From CAZLMG01 sp964560765 (GTDB lineage Bacteria; Bdellovibrionota_B; Oligoflexia; Oligoflexales; CAZLMG01), in assembly GCA_964560765.1 (NCBI GenBank), contig CAZLMG010000004.1, positions 62,001 to 126,000 of the forward strand: a DNA stretch of 64,000 bases, written 5' to 3'. This document shows, one piece after another, positions 25,140-34,943 of the stretch. The position numbers and the translations under genes were made by a program. The first letter of the stretch is position 1. Every line of letters starts with the position of its first letter. The notes under the pieces are model-generated. The model searched no databases, had not been told where the DNA came from, and saw only the letters and a program-made list of their open reading frames with translations.

Positions 25140-27980
25140 GTGAGCAAGGTAAAAAGACTCTTTGTTGTAGATGCCATGGCGATGGCCTTTCGTAACTTTC
25201 ATGCCTTTGGTGCGCGGCCTCTTTCCACGTCCGGAGGCTTGCCAACTTCGGCGCTTTTTGGCAGCGCCATGTTCCTGCTAAAACTTATCGAAGACGAAAA
25301 GCCCGACTATCTGGTGATCGCTACCGACACCAAAGAGCCAACGTTTCGCCACCAATTGTATTCGGAATACAAGGCTAATCGTACCGAGATGCCCGCCGAC
25401 CTTTCGGTGCAGATTCCGTATCTGTACCAGCTGTTCGAAGCCATGGGGATCAAGCTACTAAGCAAGGCCGGAGTCGAGGCCGACGACCTCATCGGCAGCC
25501 TGGTCGTGCAGAGCCGCCGACCTGATCTGCATTGCTACATTGTGTCGGGTGACAAGGACTTCATGCAGCTCCTGGACGACAAGACATTCATGTACACGCC
25601 CAAGAAGGGGGGCGAGGTGCAAATCATCGACATCCATGGGGTGCGCGAACGCTTTGATTGCCGACCGGAACAGGTGATCGATATCTTGGCCCTAACCGGC
25701 GATAGCTCGGACAATGTCCCTGGCGTACGCGGCATCGGTGAGAAGGGGGCCGCCAAACTCATTCATGACTTCGGCTCCGTGGAGGGGGTCTACGCAAATC
25801 TAGACCGCATCACCAACAAACGGCAGCACGAGGGATTGGTGACCTGCAAAGACATGGCCATGCTGTCCAAGGAACTAGTAACAATTAAAGTAGACGAACC
25901 GATCCAGCATCAGCTGGACGAATATCGCTTTGACCCGGCAAAGGCCCTGGGCAGCGTCAATCTGGCAAAGCTCTTTAGCCAGCTCGAGTTTCGAAATCTG
26001 GAAAAACGAGTACGCGAGTATGCGGAGCGCGGTTCGCCATCCGTTGCATCGGCATCCGCAACTCCATCACCATCCTCGAGCACGACTTCATCCTCATCTG
26101 CTGGACCATCGCCAGTCGACACGGCACCCGCAACACCAGCGACAGCAGTCGCGACCGCGCCCAGCAACACCCCCGTCCACTATCAACTGATCGACAACAA
26201 AGAATTGCTGGATGAACTCCTGCAGGAGCTCGCTACCTGCGATCACTTCGCCTTCGACACGGAAACAGATGGCCTCAACGTTATCGACAGCCGCCCGATT
26301 GGATTATCGATTGCCACCCAACCGGGGCAAGCCTACTATATCCCACTCATCCCGACCCATGCGCCGGAATTGCCGGCAGCATGGACCCTGGAACACCTCG
26401 CCAAGGCTTTTGCCGATCCAAGCAAACTGAAGATTGGACACAACGTCAAATTCGATCTGCAGATGCTGCATAATGTCGGCGCTGAGCTGGTGGGCCCCTT
26501 TGCCGATTCCATGCTATGTTCATATCTCCTGGAATCCAGCTCCAAATCGCATGGGCTGGATGCCTGCGCCTATCGCTACCTGGGACACCGGATGATTCCG
26601 ATTACGGACTTGATTGGCGAGAAAAAGGATGGGCGTATGCAAGATGTGCCCATTGTCCAACTGACGACCTATGCCTGCGAGGACGCCGACTTCACTTTGC
26701 GGCTTTTTGAAAGCCTCCTGCCGCAGCTCCAAGAACTCGGACTCGAATATGTTTTCCGTTCGGTGGACATGCCGCTCGTGCCGATCCTGGCCAAGATGGA
26801 ACAGACCGGCGTGTATGTCGATGATCATATGCTGGGTGAAATTTCTGATCTGCTGGCCAAAATGGCCCACGGCTTGGAGGGCGAAATCTTTGCCCTCGCG
26901 GGTGAAACGTTTAATATCCAATCCACCAAGCAGCTGGCACAGATCCTCTTTGAAAAGCTGCGCATTCACGAACAGGTAGGACAGACACGCCTGAAGAAGA
27001 CCAAGTCTGGTTTTTCCACCGACTCATCAGTCCTGGAAAAGCTCTCGGAGCACCGCTTAGCGGCGGCCGTTTTGGAGTATCGCACGGTAACCAAGCTGAA
27101 GAATACCTATGTGGATACCCTGCCGCAGTTGATCAACGGTCATAGCCACCGCATTCACACCAGCTTTCACCAAACGGGCACAGCCACCGGTCGCCTAAGC
27201 TCTTCAGAGCCCAATCTACAGAACATTCCCATTCGCAGTGCCCTTGGCAAAGAGATACGCCGCGCCTTTGCAGCCCCCGATGACCAGCACGTCATCCTCT
27301 CTGCCGATTATTCCCAAATTGAGCTACGGCTGCTAGCCCACATGGCGCAAGAAGAGGCCCTAGCTGAGGCGTTTCGCCAAGGCCAAGACATTCACACGAC
27401 CACGGCGGCCCGCATTTTTGCGGTTCCCCCCCAAGACGTCGATGGCACCCTGCGCAGCCGCGCCAAGGCCATCAACTTTGGCATTATTTATGGAATGGGG
27501 CCCCAGCGCTTAGCTCGCGAAACGGGTGTCTCTGTCGCCGAGGCCAAGTCGTTTATCGAAGCGTACTTTCGTAGTTATCCAGGTATTGAACGCTATATCC
27601 GCGACTCTGTTCAATACGCCCGCACCCATCAGGAAACCCGCACCTTGACCGGCCGACGGCGCCCACTGACAGAGATTGCCAGCAAGAATCCTGCCCTAGC
27701 TGCCAGTGCCGAAAACATGGCAGTCAACTCGCCGGTGCAAGGCAGTGCCGCCGATTTGATCAAGCTAGCGATGATTCGCATCGATAAGCGGCTGCAAGAA
27801 ATGGGACTTAAAGGTAAAATGCTTTTACAGGTCCACGATGAATTGGTTTTTGAATCGCCGGTGACGGAAGCAGATGCCTTGGCGAGCTTAGTCAAGAAGG
27901 AGATGGAGGCGGCCATGGACTTGGATGTACCACTGGTCGTCGAGATCGGCATCGGCAGAAACTGGTTGGAAGCTCAATAA
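25140..27980 (+). CDS. polA: DNA polymerase I
   Basis: A 946-residue protein with all three activities. The 5' nuclease domain spans 1 to about 290 (GVEADDLIGS, SGDKDFMQLL, GDSSDNVPGV). A Ser/Pro/Thr/Ala linker runs from about 299 to 345. The 3'-5' exonuclease has its metal ligands: D373/E375 in FDTETDG, then HNVKFDLQ and YACEDADF. The polymerase has motif A DYSQIELR (about 722), motif B RAKAINFGIIYGMG (about 774) and motif C VHDELVFE (about 897). Proofreading thus looks active. The GTG start follows a TGGAG site. tatC follows after 22 bases. Confidence 0.97.
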   Translation: MSKVKRLFVVDAMAMAFRNFHAFGARPLSTSGGLPTSALFGSAMFLLKLIEDEKPDYLVIATDTKEPTFRHQLYSEYKANRTEMPADLSVQIPYLYQLFEAMGIKLLSKAGVEADDLIGSLVVQSRRPDLHCYIVSGDKDFMQLLDDKTFMYTPKKGGEVQIIDIHGVRERFDCRPEQVIDILALTGDSSDNVPGVRGIGEKGAAKLIHDFGSVEGVYANLDRITNKRQHEGLVTCKDMAMLSKELVTIKVDEPIQHQLDEYRFDPAKALGSVNLAKLFSQLEFRNLEKRVREYAERGSPSVASASATPSPSSSTTSSSSAGPSPVDTAPATPATAVATAPSNTPVHYQLIDNKELLDELLQELATCDHFAFDTETDGLNVIDSRPIGLSIATQPGQAYYIPLIPTHAPELPAAWTLEHLAKAFADPSKLKIGHNVKFDLQMLHNVGAELVGPFADSMLCSYLLESSSKSHGLDACAYRYLGHRMIPITDLIGEKKDGRMQDVPIVQLTTYACEDADFTLRLFESLLPQLQELGLEYVFRSVDMPLVPILAKMEQTGVYVDDHMLGEISDLLAKMAHGLEGEIFALAGETFNIQSTKQLAQILFEKLRIHEQVGQTRLKKTKSGFSTDSSVLEKLSEHRLAAAVLEYRTVTKLKNTYVDTLPQLINGHSHRIHTSFHQTGTATGRLSSSEPNLQNIPIRSALGKEIRRAFAAPDDQHVILSADYSQIELRLLAHMAQEEALAEAFRQGQDIHTTTAARIFAVPPQDVDGTLRSRAKAINFGIIYGMGPQRLARETGVSVAEAKSFIEAYFRSYPGIERYIRDSVQYARTHQETRTLTGRRRPLTEIASKNPALAASAENMAVNSPVQGSAADLIKLAMIRIDKRLQEMGLKGKMLLQVHDELVFESPVTEADALASLVKKEMEAAMDLDVPLVVEIGIGRNWLEAQ

Positions 27981-28002
27981 GGGCTGAGAGCAAGGAAGCA
28001 CC

Positions 28003-28791
28003 ATGGAAGCACTGCCAGGAAATAAATCACCAACAGCCGAAGGCGCCGCAACTAGCGATGCTCCAGTCATGTCGCTCATGGAGCACCTGGATGAATTGCG
28101 CAGGCGCCTCTTTCGTTCCTGTGCAACGATTCTCGTTTTGTTTCTGATCGGTATGGCTTATTCCCACGAAATGATTAGCTACCTAAAGCAACCCCTGGTC
28201 GCGGCCTTGCCGCAAGGCGCAAATAATTTGCACTTTACGGGCCCGTTAGACGGTTTTACGGCGCAGGTGAAAGTTGCTTTCTTGGCTTCCATTCTGTTTG
28301 GTTGTCCCATTTGGATCTATCAGTTTTGGCGCTTTGTGCAGCCAGGACTTTACGATCACGAGCGACGTTATGTTTTTCCATTTATCGCGGCTTCCATATT
28401 GCTTTTCTTCTCAGGCGTCGCCTTCTGTTACTTTTTGATCTTGCCAATGTCGCTCGACTTTCTCATGACCATGGGAATGGAGCTAGGTACGCCGATTATC
28501 ACCATCAACGACTACCTCTCTTTACTCATCATGTTCATGCTGGCCTTTGGTTTAATATTTGAAACACCAGTGATCTTGATTTTGTTAGCCGTCATGGGAG
28601 TCGTCTCCGCCGAAGGTCTTGCTAGTCAGCGGCGAATCGTACTGGTCGGCGTATTGATCGCGGCCGCCATTCTGACACCTCCTGACCCGTTGTCGCAAAT
28701 TGCCATGTCGATTCCGCTTTATGCCATGTACGAACTGTCCATCGTTCTCATTCGCTTCATCAAACCGCGACCCAACCGAGGAGCGGCGTAA
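28003..28791 (+). CDS. tatC: Sec-independent protein translocase TatC
   Basis: A 262-residue inner-membrane protein with six predicted membrane helices. Typical TatC blocks are MSLMEHLDELRRRLFRS, the F/Y-rich cytoplasmic FWRFVQPGLYDHERRY loop, and DYLSLLIMFMLAFGLIFETPV. The conserved Glu of MEHLDELR, which binds twin-arginine signals, is present. tatA/tatB are not adjacent. It is co-directional with polA and with the barrel-like gene starting three bases later. Confidence 0.95.
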   Translation: MEALPGNKSPTAEGAATSDAPVMSLMEHLDELRRRLFRSCATILVLFLIGMAYSHEMISYLKQPLVAALPQGANNLHFTGPLDGFTAQVKVAFLASILFGCPIWIYQFWRFVQPGLYDHERRYVFPFIAASILLFFSGVAFCYFLILPMSLDFLMTMGMELGTPIITINDYLSLLIMFMLAFGLIFETPVILILLAVMGVVSAEGLASQRRIVLVGVLIAAAILTPPDPLSQIAMSIPLYAMYELSIVLIRFIKPRPNRGAA

Positions 28792-28794
28792 ACC

Positions 28795-29574
28795 GTGCCG
28801 CGATGGGCTGGAACCATGAGTCCTTTTGTGCCAGCATTGCTGCTGACCTGCGTGCCCCTGACCGCCAGTGCCGTTACCGACAATGCGACGGCCAACGAAA
28901 GGCCGTTGATTTGGTCGGCAGCCGCCTCCGCCCAGTATCAAAATCTTTCTGATCGCAACGACGTCGAAATCATGTCGGGCCGCGGGACGGTTTTGCAATT
29001 CGGGGGCGGATACTTAGGCGTTAACTCGTATCACCTGGCTAGCCTCGACATTTACGCCGGCCCCTACGAACCCGTTCGCAACAATCGCGCTTCTCTGGAC
29101 TTTGGCGGGACCGGTGTCACCTACCAGTACGGTTATGCATTGCGCGCGGGTGGGATGCGCCGAACTGGCGGCAACATCGGATTGCTGGCTAGCGTCGCTT
29201 ATTTTGACGTTGTCGGACGATCTATCGGTCAGAATCTCGAGCAGCGAGAAGTTACCCAAACAGGAGATCAAGGGGTCGATGTGTTAACATCGACTCGTGA
29301 CTATGTGGTGAAAGTGACAAGTATTGTGACGATCCCTGCCATTTTCTATGCGGACTTTGTCGCAGCACGCCCCCGCGGTAACACTCCTGAACTTCTAGCA
29401 ACACGCTTAGAAGGCTACATTGTCGCTCTGGGCCTGGCCTTGCCGGCCTTCGGAACTCACAATACGTCCTATGTCCGCCGCTATGAAGACGATCGCCTCG
29501 AGAAGGTGCGAGAGCGAAGTCGACTAAAGGGTATGACACTTATGCTCACCGTTACTGGTATGCTTAGCCCTTGA
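28795..29574 (+). CDS. Secreted, probably outer-membrane protein of unknown function
   Basis: A 259-residue protein beginning with GTG three bases after tatC, with AGGAG inside the tatC end. An ATG at 28816 is an alternative that yields a tidier signal peptide (SPFVPALLLTCVPLTASA). The body has Gly- and Tyr-rich alternating strands (GTGVTYQYGYALRAG, NIGLLASVAYFDV) as in beta-barrels, but it ends in ...TVTGMLSP without a terminal aromatic residue. No family recognised. Position suggests co-transcription with tatC. Confidence 0.65.
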   Translation: MPRWAGTMSPFVPALLLTCVPLTASAVTDNATANERPLIWSAAASAQYQNLSDRNDVEIMSGRGTVLQFGGGYLGVNSYHLASLDIYAGPYEPVRNNRASLDFGGTGVTYQYGYALRAGGMRRTGGNIGLLASVAYFDVVGRSIGQNLEQREVTQTGDQGVDVLTSTRDYVVKVTSIVTIPAIFYADFVAARPRGNTPELLATRLEGYIVALGLALPAFGTHNTSYVRRYEDDRLEKVRERSRLKGMTLMLTVTGMLSP

Positions 29575-29626
29575 TTGAACAAGAGCTTGCTTTAGTGGGC
29601 GGGGGACCTTGAAAGCGGAAGATGCC

Positions 29627-31480
29627 CTACTCCGGCGCGCTCACCAGGCGCGCGCGAAAAGTATGCTCGGTAGCCGCCCGAACGTCATTGCCTTGCACAA
29701 TTTCTTCCATTGTCGCCACCAGCTGGCGATCAAGTGTTTCTAGCGACGGTTCTCCAGGAAACTCCAGTAACGAATTCAGATTATGGGCCGAACACTGCGA
29801 AAAATCTGTGGCGCACATTGTGAGTGTATGATCGGGAAAAATGGCTGCTACGCGCTGACGGTAGGTATTACCCCAGACGAGAGTCCTCGGCTGGCTATAA
29901 CGACGAAAGATGCTGCGTCCAAGAAACTTATCAGCATGCTCGGCGACGCGGTTGAGGTAGTCCAGAATTGAAATCGCCAAATCCGGCTGAGCGAGAATCT
30001 CATTGTGTGTTCCACGCGGAACATTTGGACCCAGTACGATCATCGGTATCCAGTGGTCGGAAAGAAAATCACCGATGGGATTTGCTAACTTCAAGTTGGA
30101 GGTCTCGTCGGCAGTGATGATCAGCAAGGTTTGCTCAAGGACACCTGCAGAGGCCAGAGCGTCAAAAAATTTTCCCAATGCATAGTCGAGGTATTGGACG
30201 GTATCCGCATAAGCATCAGCTCCCGATTTGCCTCGCCACTCGGCAGGTACCGTGAAGGGGTGATGGGTGCCAACGGTCAACAGATTGAAAAAGATAGGCT
30301 GGTTTGCCGTTTGAATGCGCTCGATGATGATGGGTGCCGACTGTTCAAAAAATGCGAGATCATCCACGCCCCACTCATTTATGACGTAAGATTTTTTGAA
30401 GAAATCCCGTCCGTACATTTCATCAAATCCCGCCGCTACCCCAAACAGGTCAAAACGTTGATATTTTAGACTGGCGGAGCGCATATATACGGTTCGATAA
30501 CCTTCGCGTCGCAGAATCCTCGGCAAGCAGGGACGTTCTTGCGGCGACAGCGGATGGCCATAGAGACGCATCTTGGCGTCCTTGGCCACCATATTGGGAA
30601 AATCACCGCATAGCAGCGCATATTCACCACGATGCGTTTGCCGCTGTGGGGCAAAAAAGCGCGTCAGAGAAAAGCCCTGCTGCGCAAGTCGTGTCAAATT
30701 TTCCATTCGATACCCGGGGGGTGTAATCTCTGGCTGGTCGTCATTTCCTATAAATGCCTGAGATATGGACTCCAATGTGATGAGTATGATGTGCGGCGCA
30801 CGCGGCTCAGTTCCGCCTGCCTTAACGAGGCTGTCTCCGTGTAGGTCGGACGTGAAGAATTTGGCATGCTTCTGCCGTTGCTGGTCTACTTTGCGCTCAT
30901 CTGCGGTTCGGATACGGTTCTGTTTCTGAATCGAGAAATTTGCTGGCCATACGTGAACCTGACGCCAGAGCGGCAGGCTTAACGCCGTGGGCCACACCAA
31001 CAACAGGATGCTACAGGCAATGAGTATATGAATGGGAGTGCGCCACAGTCGCGACTGCACGATGGTGCTATATTTTAGAACCGCCAAAGGAAGCAAGAAT
31101 AGCATCGCGACTAGCCATGGATGCGACAAACCGAGGACTGACCCTTTGACGAAGGTTTCATCGGTCAGTACATCAAGAAACGAGAAGTCGACAACATCAC
31201 CGAGGGTCATCACATTCTCGTAGGATGAATACACGCTGCTGATATGAAGAACAGAAACGATAGCCGTAAGTGGCCAGCGCCAAATTCGTGCTCGCCACAC
31301 ACCACATATCAGCGCTAAAGCCAGTGCCATATTAAACGCCGATAGGATGGCACGGAAATCTAACCAACCTATCGTGGTACCGCGAAAACGGTACGTCATG
31401 ACCTGCAAGACACCCCACTGCAGCCAAAAGGCCAGTGTCAAGGCGACCCATGGGTATGATGAGGCGATCCATCTCGTCAC
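29627..31480 (-). CDS. LtaS-like phosphoglycerol transferase/sulfatase-fold membrane enzyme
   Basis: A 617-residue protein with five N-terminal membrane helices (within 1-175) and an extracytoplasmic alkaline-phosphatase/sulfatase domain (about 225-560). Expected LtaS-type residues are E237 in TLESIS, a candidate nucleophile T282 in QRQTHRGEYALLCG and GTHHPF at 404-409. The metal motif usually read as GDH is instead TADE (D458-E459). In Gram-negatives such enzymes transfer phosphoglycerol or phosphoethanolamine to glycans or lipids, for example OpgB or EptA relatives. Substrate unknown. The sugar dehydrogenase gene lies 15 bases upstream on the same strand. Confidence 0.83.
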   Translation of the reverse strand: MTRWIASSYPWVALTLAFWLQWGVLQVMTYRFRGTTIGWLDFRAILSAFNMALALALICGVWRARIWRWPLTAIVSVLHISSVYSSYENVMTLGDVVDFSFLDVLTDETFVKGSVLGLSHPWLVAMLFLLPLAVLKYSTIVQSRLWRTPIHILIACSILLLVWPTALSLPLWRQVHVWPANFSIQKQNRIRTADERKVDQQRQKHAKFFTSDLHGDSLVKAGGTEPRAPHIILITLESISQAFIGNDDQPEITPPGYRMENLTRLAQQGFSLTRFFAPQRQTHRGEYALLCGDFPNMVAKDAKMRLYGHPLSPQERPCLPRILRREGYRTVYMRSASLKYQRFDLFGVAAGFDEMYGRDFFKKSYVINEWGVDDLAFFEQSAPIIIERIQTANQPIFFNLLTVGTHHPFTVPAEWRGKSGADAYADTVQYLDYALGKFFDALASAGVLEQTLLIITADETSNLKLANPIGDFLSDHWIPMIVLGPNVPRGTHNEILAQPDLAISILDYLNRVAEHADKFLGRSIFRRYSQPRTLVWGNTYRQRVAAIFPDHTLTMCATDFSQCSAHNLNSLLEFPGEPSLETLDRQLVATMEEIVQGNDVRAATEHTFRARLVSAPE

Positions 31481-31495
31481 CTGCTAAAGACCCTC

Positions 31496-32671
31496 CTAAT
31501 CCAGCCGATAGACACGTCCGCCCGTATAATCGATGACGTAAGTTTGAGCCTGCGTGTCTTGGGCGAATGCAACCACGTTGATGGGAAATTTGCCCAACGC
31601 GCGCCAATCGGCGGAAGCGATTTTGTCTTTTCCCAGCACCTTCTTCGAATCAACAGCCCAAATGCGGCCCGAGGTAAAATCACCGAACAGGTAATGCCCC
31701 TTCAACGCCGCGTTCACGCCCTGATACACATAACCGCCGGTGATGGACGTGCCATCTTCTCTGCCATAGACGAGCCGCGGCGGTGCATGCGCAATCTTGT
31801 CGCAGAGTTTCTTATCTAAATAGCAGTCAAACCCTTCGAAAATGCGCCAGCCGTAGTTCTTAGAACGCTCGACCACAGAAACTTCTTCCCAACGATTCTG
31901 CCCAACGTCTGCAACAATGAGTTCACCCGAAGGAGCGAAGCTATAGCGCCAAGGATTGCGCAATCCATAAGCCCAGATTTCTGGGCGAGCTCCTTTGACC
32001 GACAGGAAAGGATTGTCCTTAGGAATGCCATAGGGCTTGCCAGACTGATCGATATCAATGCGCAACATTTTACCGAGCAAAGTCTCTAGATCTTGCCCCG
32101 CGTTTAGCGGGTCGTCCGCTCGTCCACCATCGCCAAACCCAATATACAAAAAGCCGTCAGGACCGAAGGCCAGATGCCCGCCGTCATGGTTCGAGAACGG
32201 CTGCTCGAGTTCGAGTATGCGTGCCTCTGCACCGATCTGCGGTGATCCTTTCGCATTCCAGGTCAACTCAAACGAACTGACCCACGACACGATCTTAGCC
32301 GTTTCTTTCGGATTGTAATGAACGAACAGGCGACGATCGGCAGGATATTTGGGATGCAAGGCGATGCCCAATAGCCCCAGCTCGGACGAACTTCGAACCG
32401 AATACTGCTTTACGGTCGAGCGACGGCCGGTCGCAGACTCGACCCAAACCAGCGCGCCCCCCTTTTCTAGGACGAGCGCGCCGGCTGTTTTTCCTGGGAT
32501 AAATTGCACCGCTGTCGGTTGCGACAGGCCAGACAGCACCTCCACCATTTTGACAGAGAGCTGTTTTCTTTGGCGATCCAAGCCATCAAATACCGGCTGC
32601 AGAGCTGAAACTTGCCGACTACAGATCGCGATACTGACCAAAAAAAGTAGCCTGATTACAATCAAAGGCAC
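31496..32671 (-). CDS. PQQ-dependent sugar dehydrogenase-like (YliI/Asd family)
   Basis: A 391-residue secreted six-bladed propeller of the glucose/sorbosone dehydrogenase family. The GTG at 32671 is preferred: GCGGAG, which contains the end of the subtilase gene, lies seven bases before it and a good signal peptide follows (LIVIRLLFLVSIAI). A TTG at 32692 would give seven more residues. Family blocks are GLLGIALHPKY, SNHDGGHLAFGPDGFLYIGFGDGG, RNPWRYSF and VADVGQNRWEEV, including the catalytic His/Asp region. These enzymes oxidise aldose sugars with PQQ; PQQ synthesis genes are not in the window. Confidence 0.87.
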   Translation of the reverse strand: MPLIVIRLLFLVSIAICSRQVSALQPVFDGLDRQRKQLSVKMVEVLSGLSQPTAVQFIPGKTAGALVLEKGGALVWVESATGRRSTVKQYSVRSSSELGLLGIALHPKYPADRRLFVHYNPKETAKIVSWVSSFELTWNAKGSPQIGAEARILELEQPFSNHDGGHLAFGPDGFLYIGFGDGGRADDPLNAGQDLETLLGKMLRIDIDQSGKPYGIPKDNPFLSVKGARPEIWAYGLRNPWRYSFAPSGELIVADVGQNRWEEVSVVERSKNYGWRIFEGFDCYLDKKLCDKIAHAPPRLVYGREDGTSITGGYVYQGVNAALKGHYLFGDFTSGRIWAVDSKKVLGKDKIASADWRALGKFPINVVAFAQDTQAQTYVIDYTGGRVYRLD

Positions 32672-32675
32672 AAAC

Positions 32676-34796
32676 TTACTCCGCGTCGACAATCACCGCC
32701 ACATCATCGATCCACCAGCCTTCGTACTCGATATCACCATCGGAAGTTAGGCGAAATCGCAACTGCACCCATTCCGCATCTGCGGTTAAATCCTGCAATG
32801 ATACCGCGACCTCATTCCAAGAGCGACGGTCGGTAAGCTTAGCGATCTCGGTCCAAGTCGCGCTTCGATCTGTCATCACTTCGACAATTCCGAAGTCGTA
32901 GCCGCGCTCGATGTCGGTCTTGGTCATGAAGGTCAGGGTTAGGTTGGATCCGCGCACAGGAAATGCTGGTAACGTCAGTGCTTGATTGGCTCTTGGCAAA
33001 TATTTGCCAGCAGGCGAATCAGAAAACACCAGTCCTTGCCTTTCGGGAACGGCTTCCAGCCCCCAAGTTCCTTCCGCAACAAGGCCCTCCATCGATTCCG
33101 CCGTATTACCATAAATCATCTCTACGGATTGAACAGCAAAAGGTATGGACTCGGAGATGGGGCCTCGGTTGCCAACGTTATCCACGGCTCGAACTGCGAG
33201 GTAGCCATTGGAGTTGTAAGATAGATTACCAACCGTCGCCGTCATGATGCCTTCACTCGACACGGAATCAATTGTTGCGCTCGGTGTTTTAGCGGCAGCC
33301 CATTCCTCTTCGCTGTCCATGGGGCTTGCCGACCAGCGCACTTCATAAGCACTCGCCCGTCCGGCCTCGCCATCATCTCCAGCCGCCTGCCATTGGGCCA
33401 AAATGTGCCGCCGACCCGCATCGACGGTCACCAAATTGGCTGGTGCGGATGGAGCAATATTGTCGTTTTCCACGGAAAGATTGAGATTTAAGCGCTTGCC
33501 ACTTTGCGACTTACCTTTGGTTGCGGCATTGTCATCGCCGCTCATCAGGATGCGAGATTTGACTTCCGCAGCGGTGAGCTCCGGGAATCGCGACCAAATC
33601 AAGGCCGCCGCACCAGCGACATGCGGTGTCGCCATAGATGTACCGCTCAATGTGCCGTAGGTGTTGTTTTTCTGTGTCGAGAGAATGTCGACGCCAGGAG
33701 CAGCGATGTCGACTGAATAGCGGCCCCAGTTGGAAAAGCTCGCCAACTGGTCGTTGCGGTCGGTTGCTGCCACCGAAATAATGATGTCGTGTTCGTAGGA
33801 AGATGGATAATGGGCCATCCCATCATTGTCAGCGCCATCATTACCCGCTGCCGCCACAAAAAGGATGCCGGCGGCTTGGGCTGCCGTGATGGCATCAGCC
33901 ATCGCCTGCGAGTATCCTCCCCCGCCCCAGCTGTTGCTGGTCAAGTCTACACCGATCAAGGTTGCATATTCGATGGAACCAATCGCACCAGCCAGGGACC
34001 CGAAGCCGCCCGCATCCAAAAATTTAATGCCGACCATGCTGACATTCCAGTTAATACCGGTAATGCCAACGCCGTTGTCTCCGACAGCACCGATGGTTCC
34101 TGCACAGTGGCTGCCATGGCTGTAGCCGTTATCGTCGATGGGATCGTTGTCGTTGCCGGCGAAGTCCCATCCCCGGAAGTCGTCAATATAGCCATTGTTA
34201 TCGTCGTCGATTCCATTCGTGGACTTATCATTGCCTTGCGCGTCGAAACCGGTCTCTCCCGGGTTGTACCAGTAGTTCGCCGCCAAATCAGGGTGCGTGT
34301 AATCGATGCCGGTATCGATGACGCCGACCAAGACTTTGTGGGTGCCAACGGTCTGGTCCCAAGCTTCGGGAGCATCAATGTCAGCGTCGACGAGCCCCGC
34401 CTGTTGACCCGAGTTGTGCAGACCGTACAACTCGCCATAACGAGGATCGTTCGGCGTCCGGTCGGCTTGAATGATATAGTTGGGCTCAACGAAACGAACG
34501 CGGGGATCTTGCAATAGCCTGTTGGCGACAGTCGCCAATGGCTCGTCTGTGAGCAGGCGAACTTGCATATTGTTCGCACTACGAAAGCGCTGAGCAATAT
34601 CAAGCGACTGATCGGCCAGGAGTGCTTCAGCCTCATCCTCTGCTGTTGGCACGAGACCGATGATCAATTCGCCGGGAATATGCGGTTTGGAAAAGTCGGG
34701 CCGATGTTGATGGGTTGGCCGACTCGAACTTGCCGTTGATGCCAAGGTAGGCACGAGCAGCAGCACGGGACATAACAGGACTCTGAGCATTTTCAT
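32676..34796 (-). CDS. Secreted subtilisin-like serine protease (S8) with C-terminal accessory domains
   Basis: A 706-residue protease. The ATG at 34796 follows AAGGAG by five bases and starts a signal peptide. Residues about 35-110 are a propeptide (inhibitor I9-like, with PGELIIGLVP and VRFVEPNYI). The catalytic domain has D161 in VIDTGIDYTHPDL, H227 in SHGSHCAG and S387 in GTSMATPH. An Asp/Asn-rich insertion (about 180-222) probably binds calcium. Beyond about 440 there is a fibronectin-III-like domain (APSAPANLVTV onward) and a final beta-sandwich resembling those of immune-inhibitor-A or MAM proteins. Likely a secreted degradative enzyme. Confidence 0.93.
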   Translation of the reverse strand: MKMLRVLLCPVLLLVPTLASTASSSRPTHQHRPDFSKPHIPGELIIGLVPTAEDEAEALLADQSLDIAQRFRSANNMQVRLLTDEPLATVANRLLQDPRVRFVEPNYIIQADRTPNDPRYGELYGLHNSGQQAGLVDADIDAPEAWDQTVGTHKVLVGVIDTGIDYTHPDLAANYWYNPGETGFDAQGNDKSTNGIDDDNNGYIDDFRGWDFAGNDNDPIDDNGYSHGSHCAGTIGAVGDNGVGITGINWNVSMVGIKFLDAGGFGSLAGAIGSIEYATLIGVDLTSNSWGGGGYSQAMADAITAAQAAGILFVAAAGNDGADNDGMAHYPSSYEHDIIISVAATDRNDQLASFSNWGRYSVDIAAPGVDILSTQKNNTYGTLSGTSMATPHVAGAAALIWSRFPELTAAEVKSRILMSGDDNAATKGKSQSGKRLNLNLSVENDNIAPSAPANLVTVDAGRRHILAQWQAAGDDGEAGRASAYEVRWSASPMDSEEEWAAAKTPSATIDSVSSEGIMTATVGNLSYNSNGYLAVRAVDNVGNRGPISESIPFAVQSVEMIYGNTAESMEGLVAEGTWGLEAVPERQGLVFSDSPAGKYLPRANQALTLPAFPVRGSNLTLTFMTKTDIERGYDFGIVEVMTDRSATWTEIAKLTDRRSWNEVAVSLQDLTADAEWVQLRFRLTSDGDIEYEGWWIDDVAVIVDAE

Positions 34797-34891
34797 ACGC
34801 ACTCCTTGCGCGAAGGTGGTAGCAGCCAACCCGGCTTTCCGGCCCTGGAAAACCGAAATCTCAGTCATATTGTGTAAAGGTAGTATAAACG

Positions 34892-34917
34892 AAAAAGGCC
34901 CCCAGGGGTTGGGGGCC
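34892..34917 (-). terminator. Rho-independent terminator after hpf
   Basis: Read leftwards, GGCCCCC and GGGGGCC form a perfect seven-pair stem around a seven-base loop, followed directly by TTTTT. It lies 27 bases after the stop of the hibernation factor gene and before the subtilase promoter. Confidence 0.88.
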
Positions 34918-34943
34918 GAAAATTAACGCACAGTTACTCGCGA

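Noticed and set aside
33789..34517. 242-codon plus-strand frame inside the subtilase gene
   Set aside because: Valine-rich antisense shadow of the Asp/Asn-rich calcium-binding insertion; the subtilase catalytic triad is certain.
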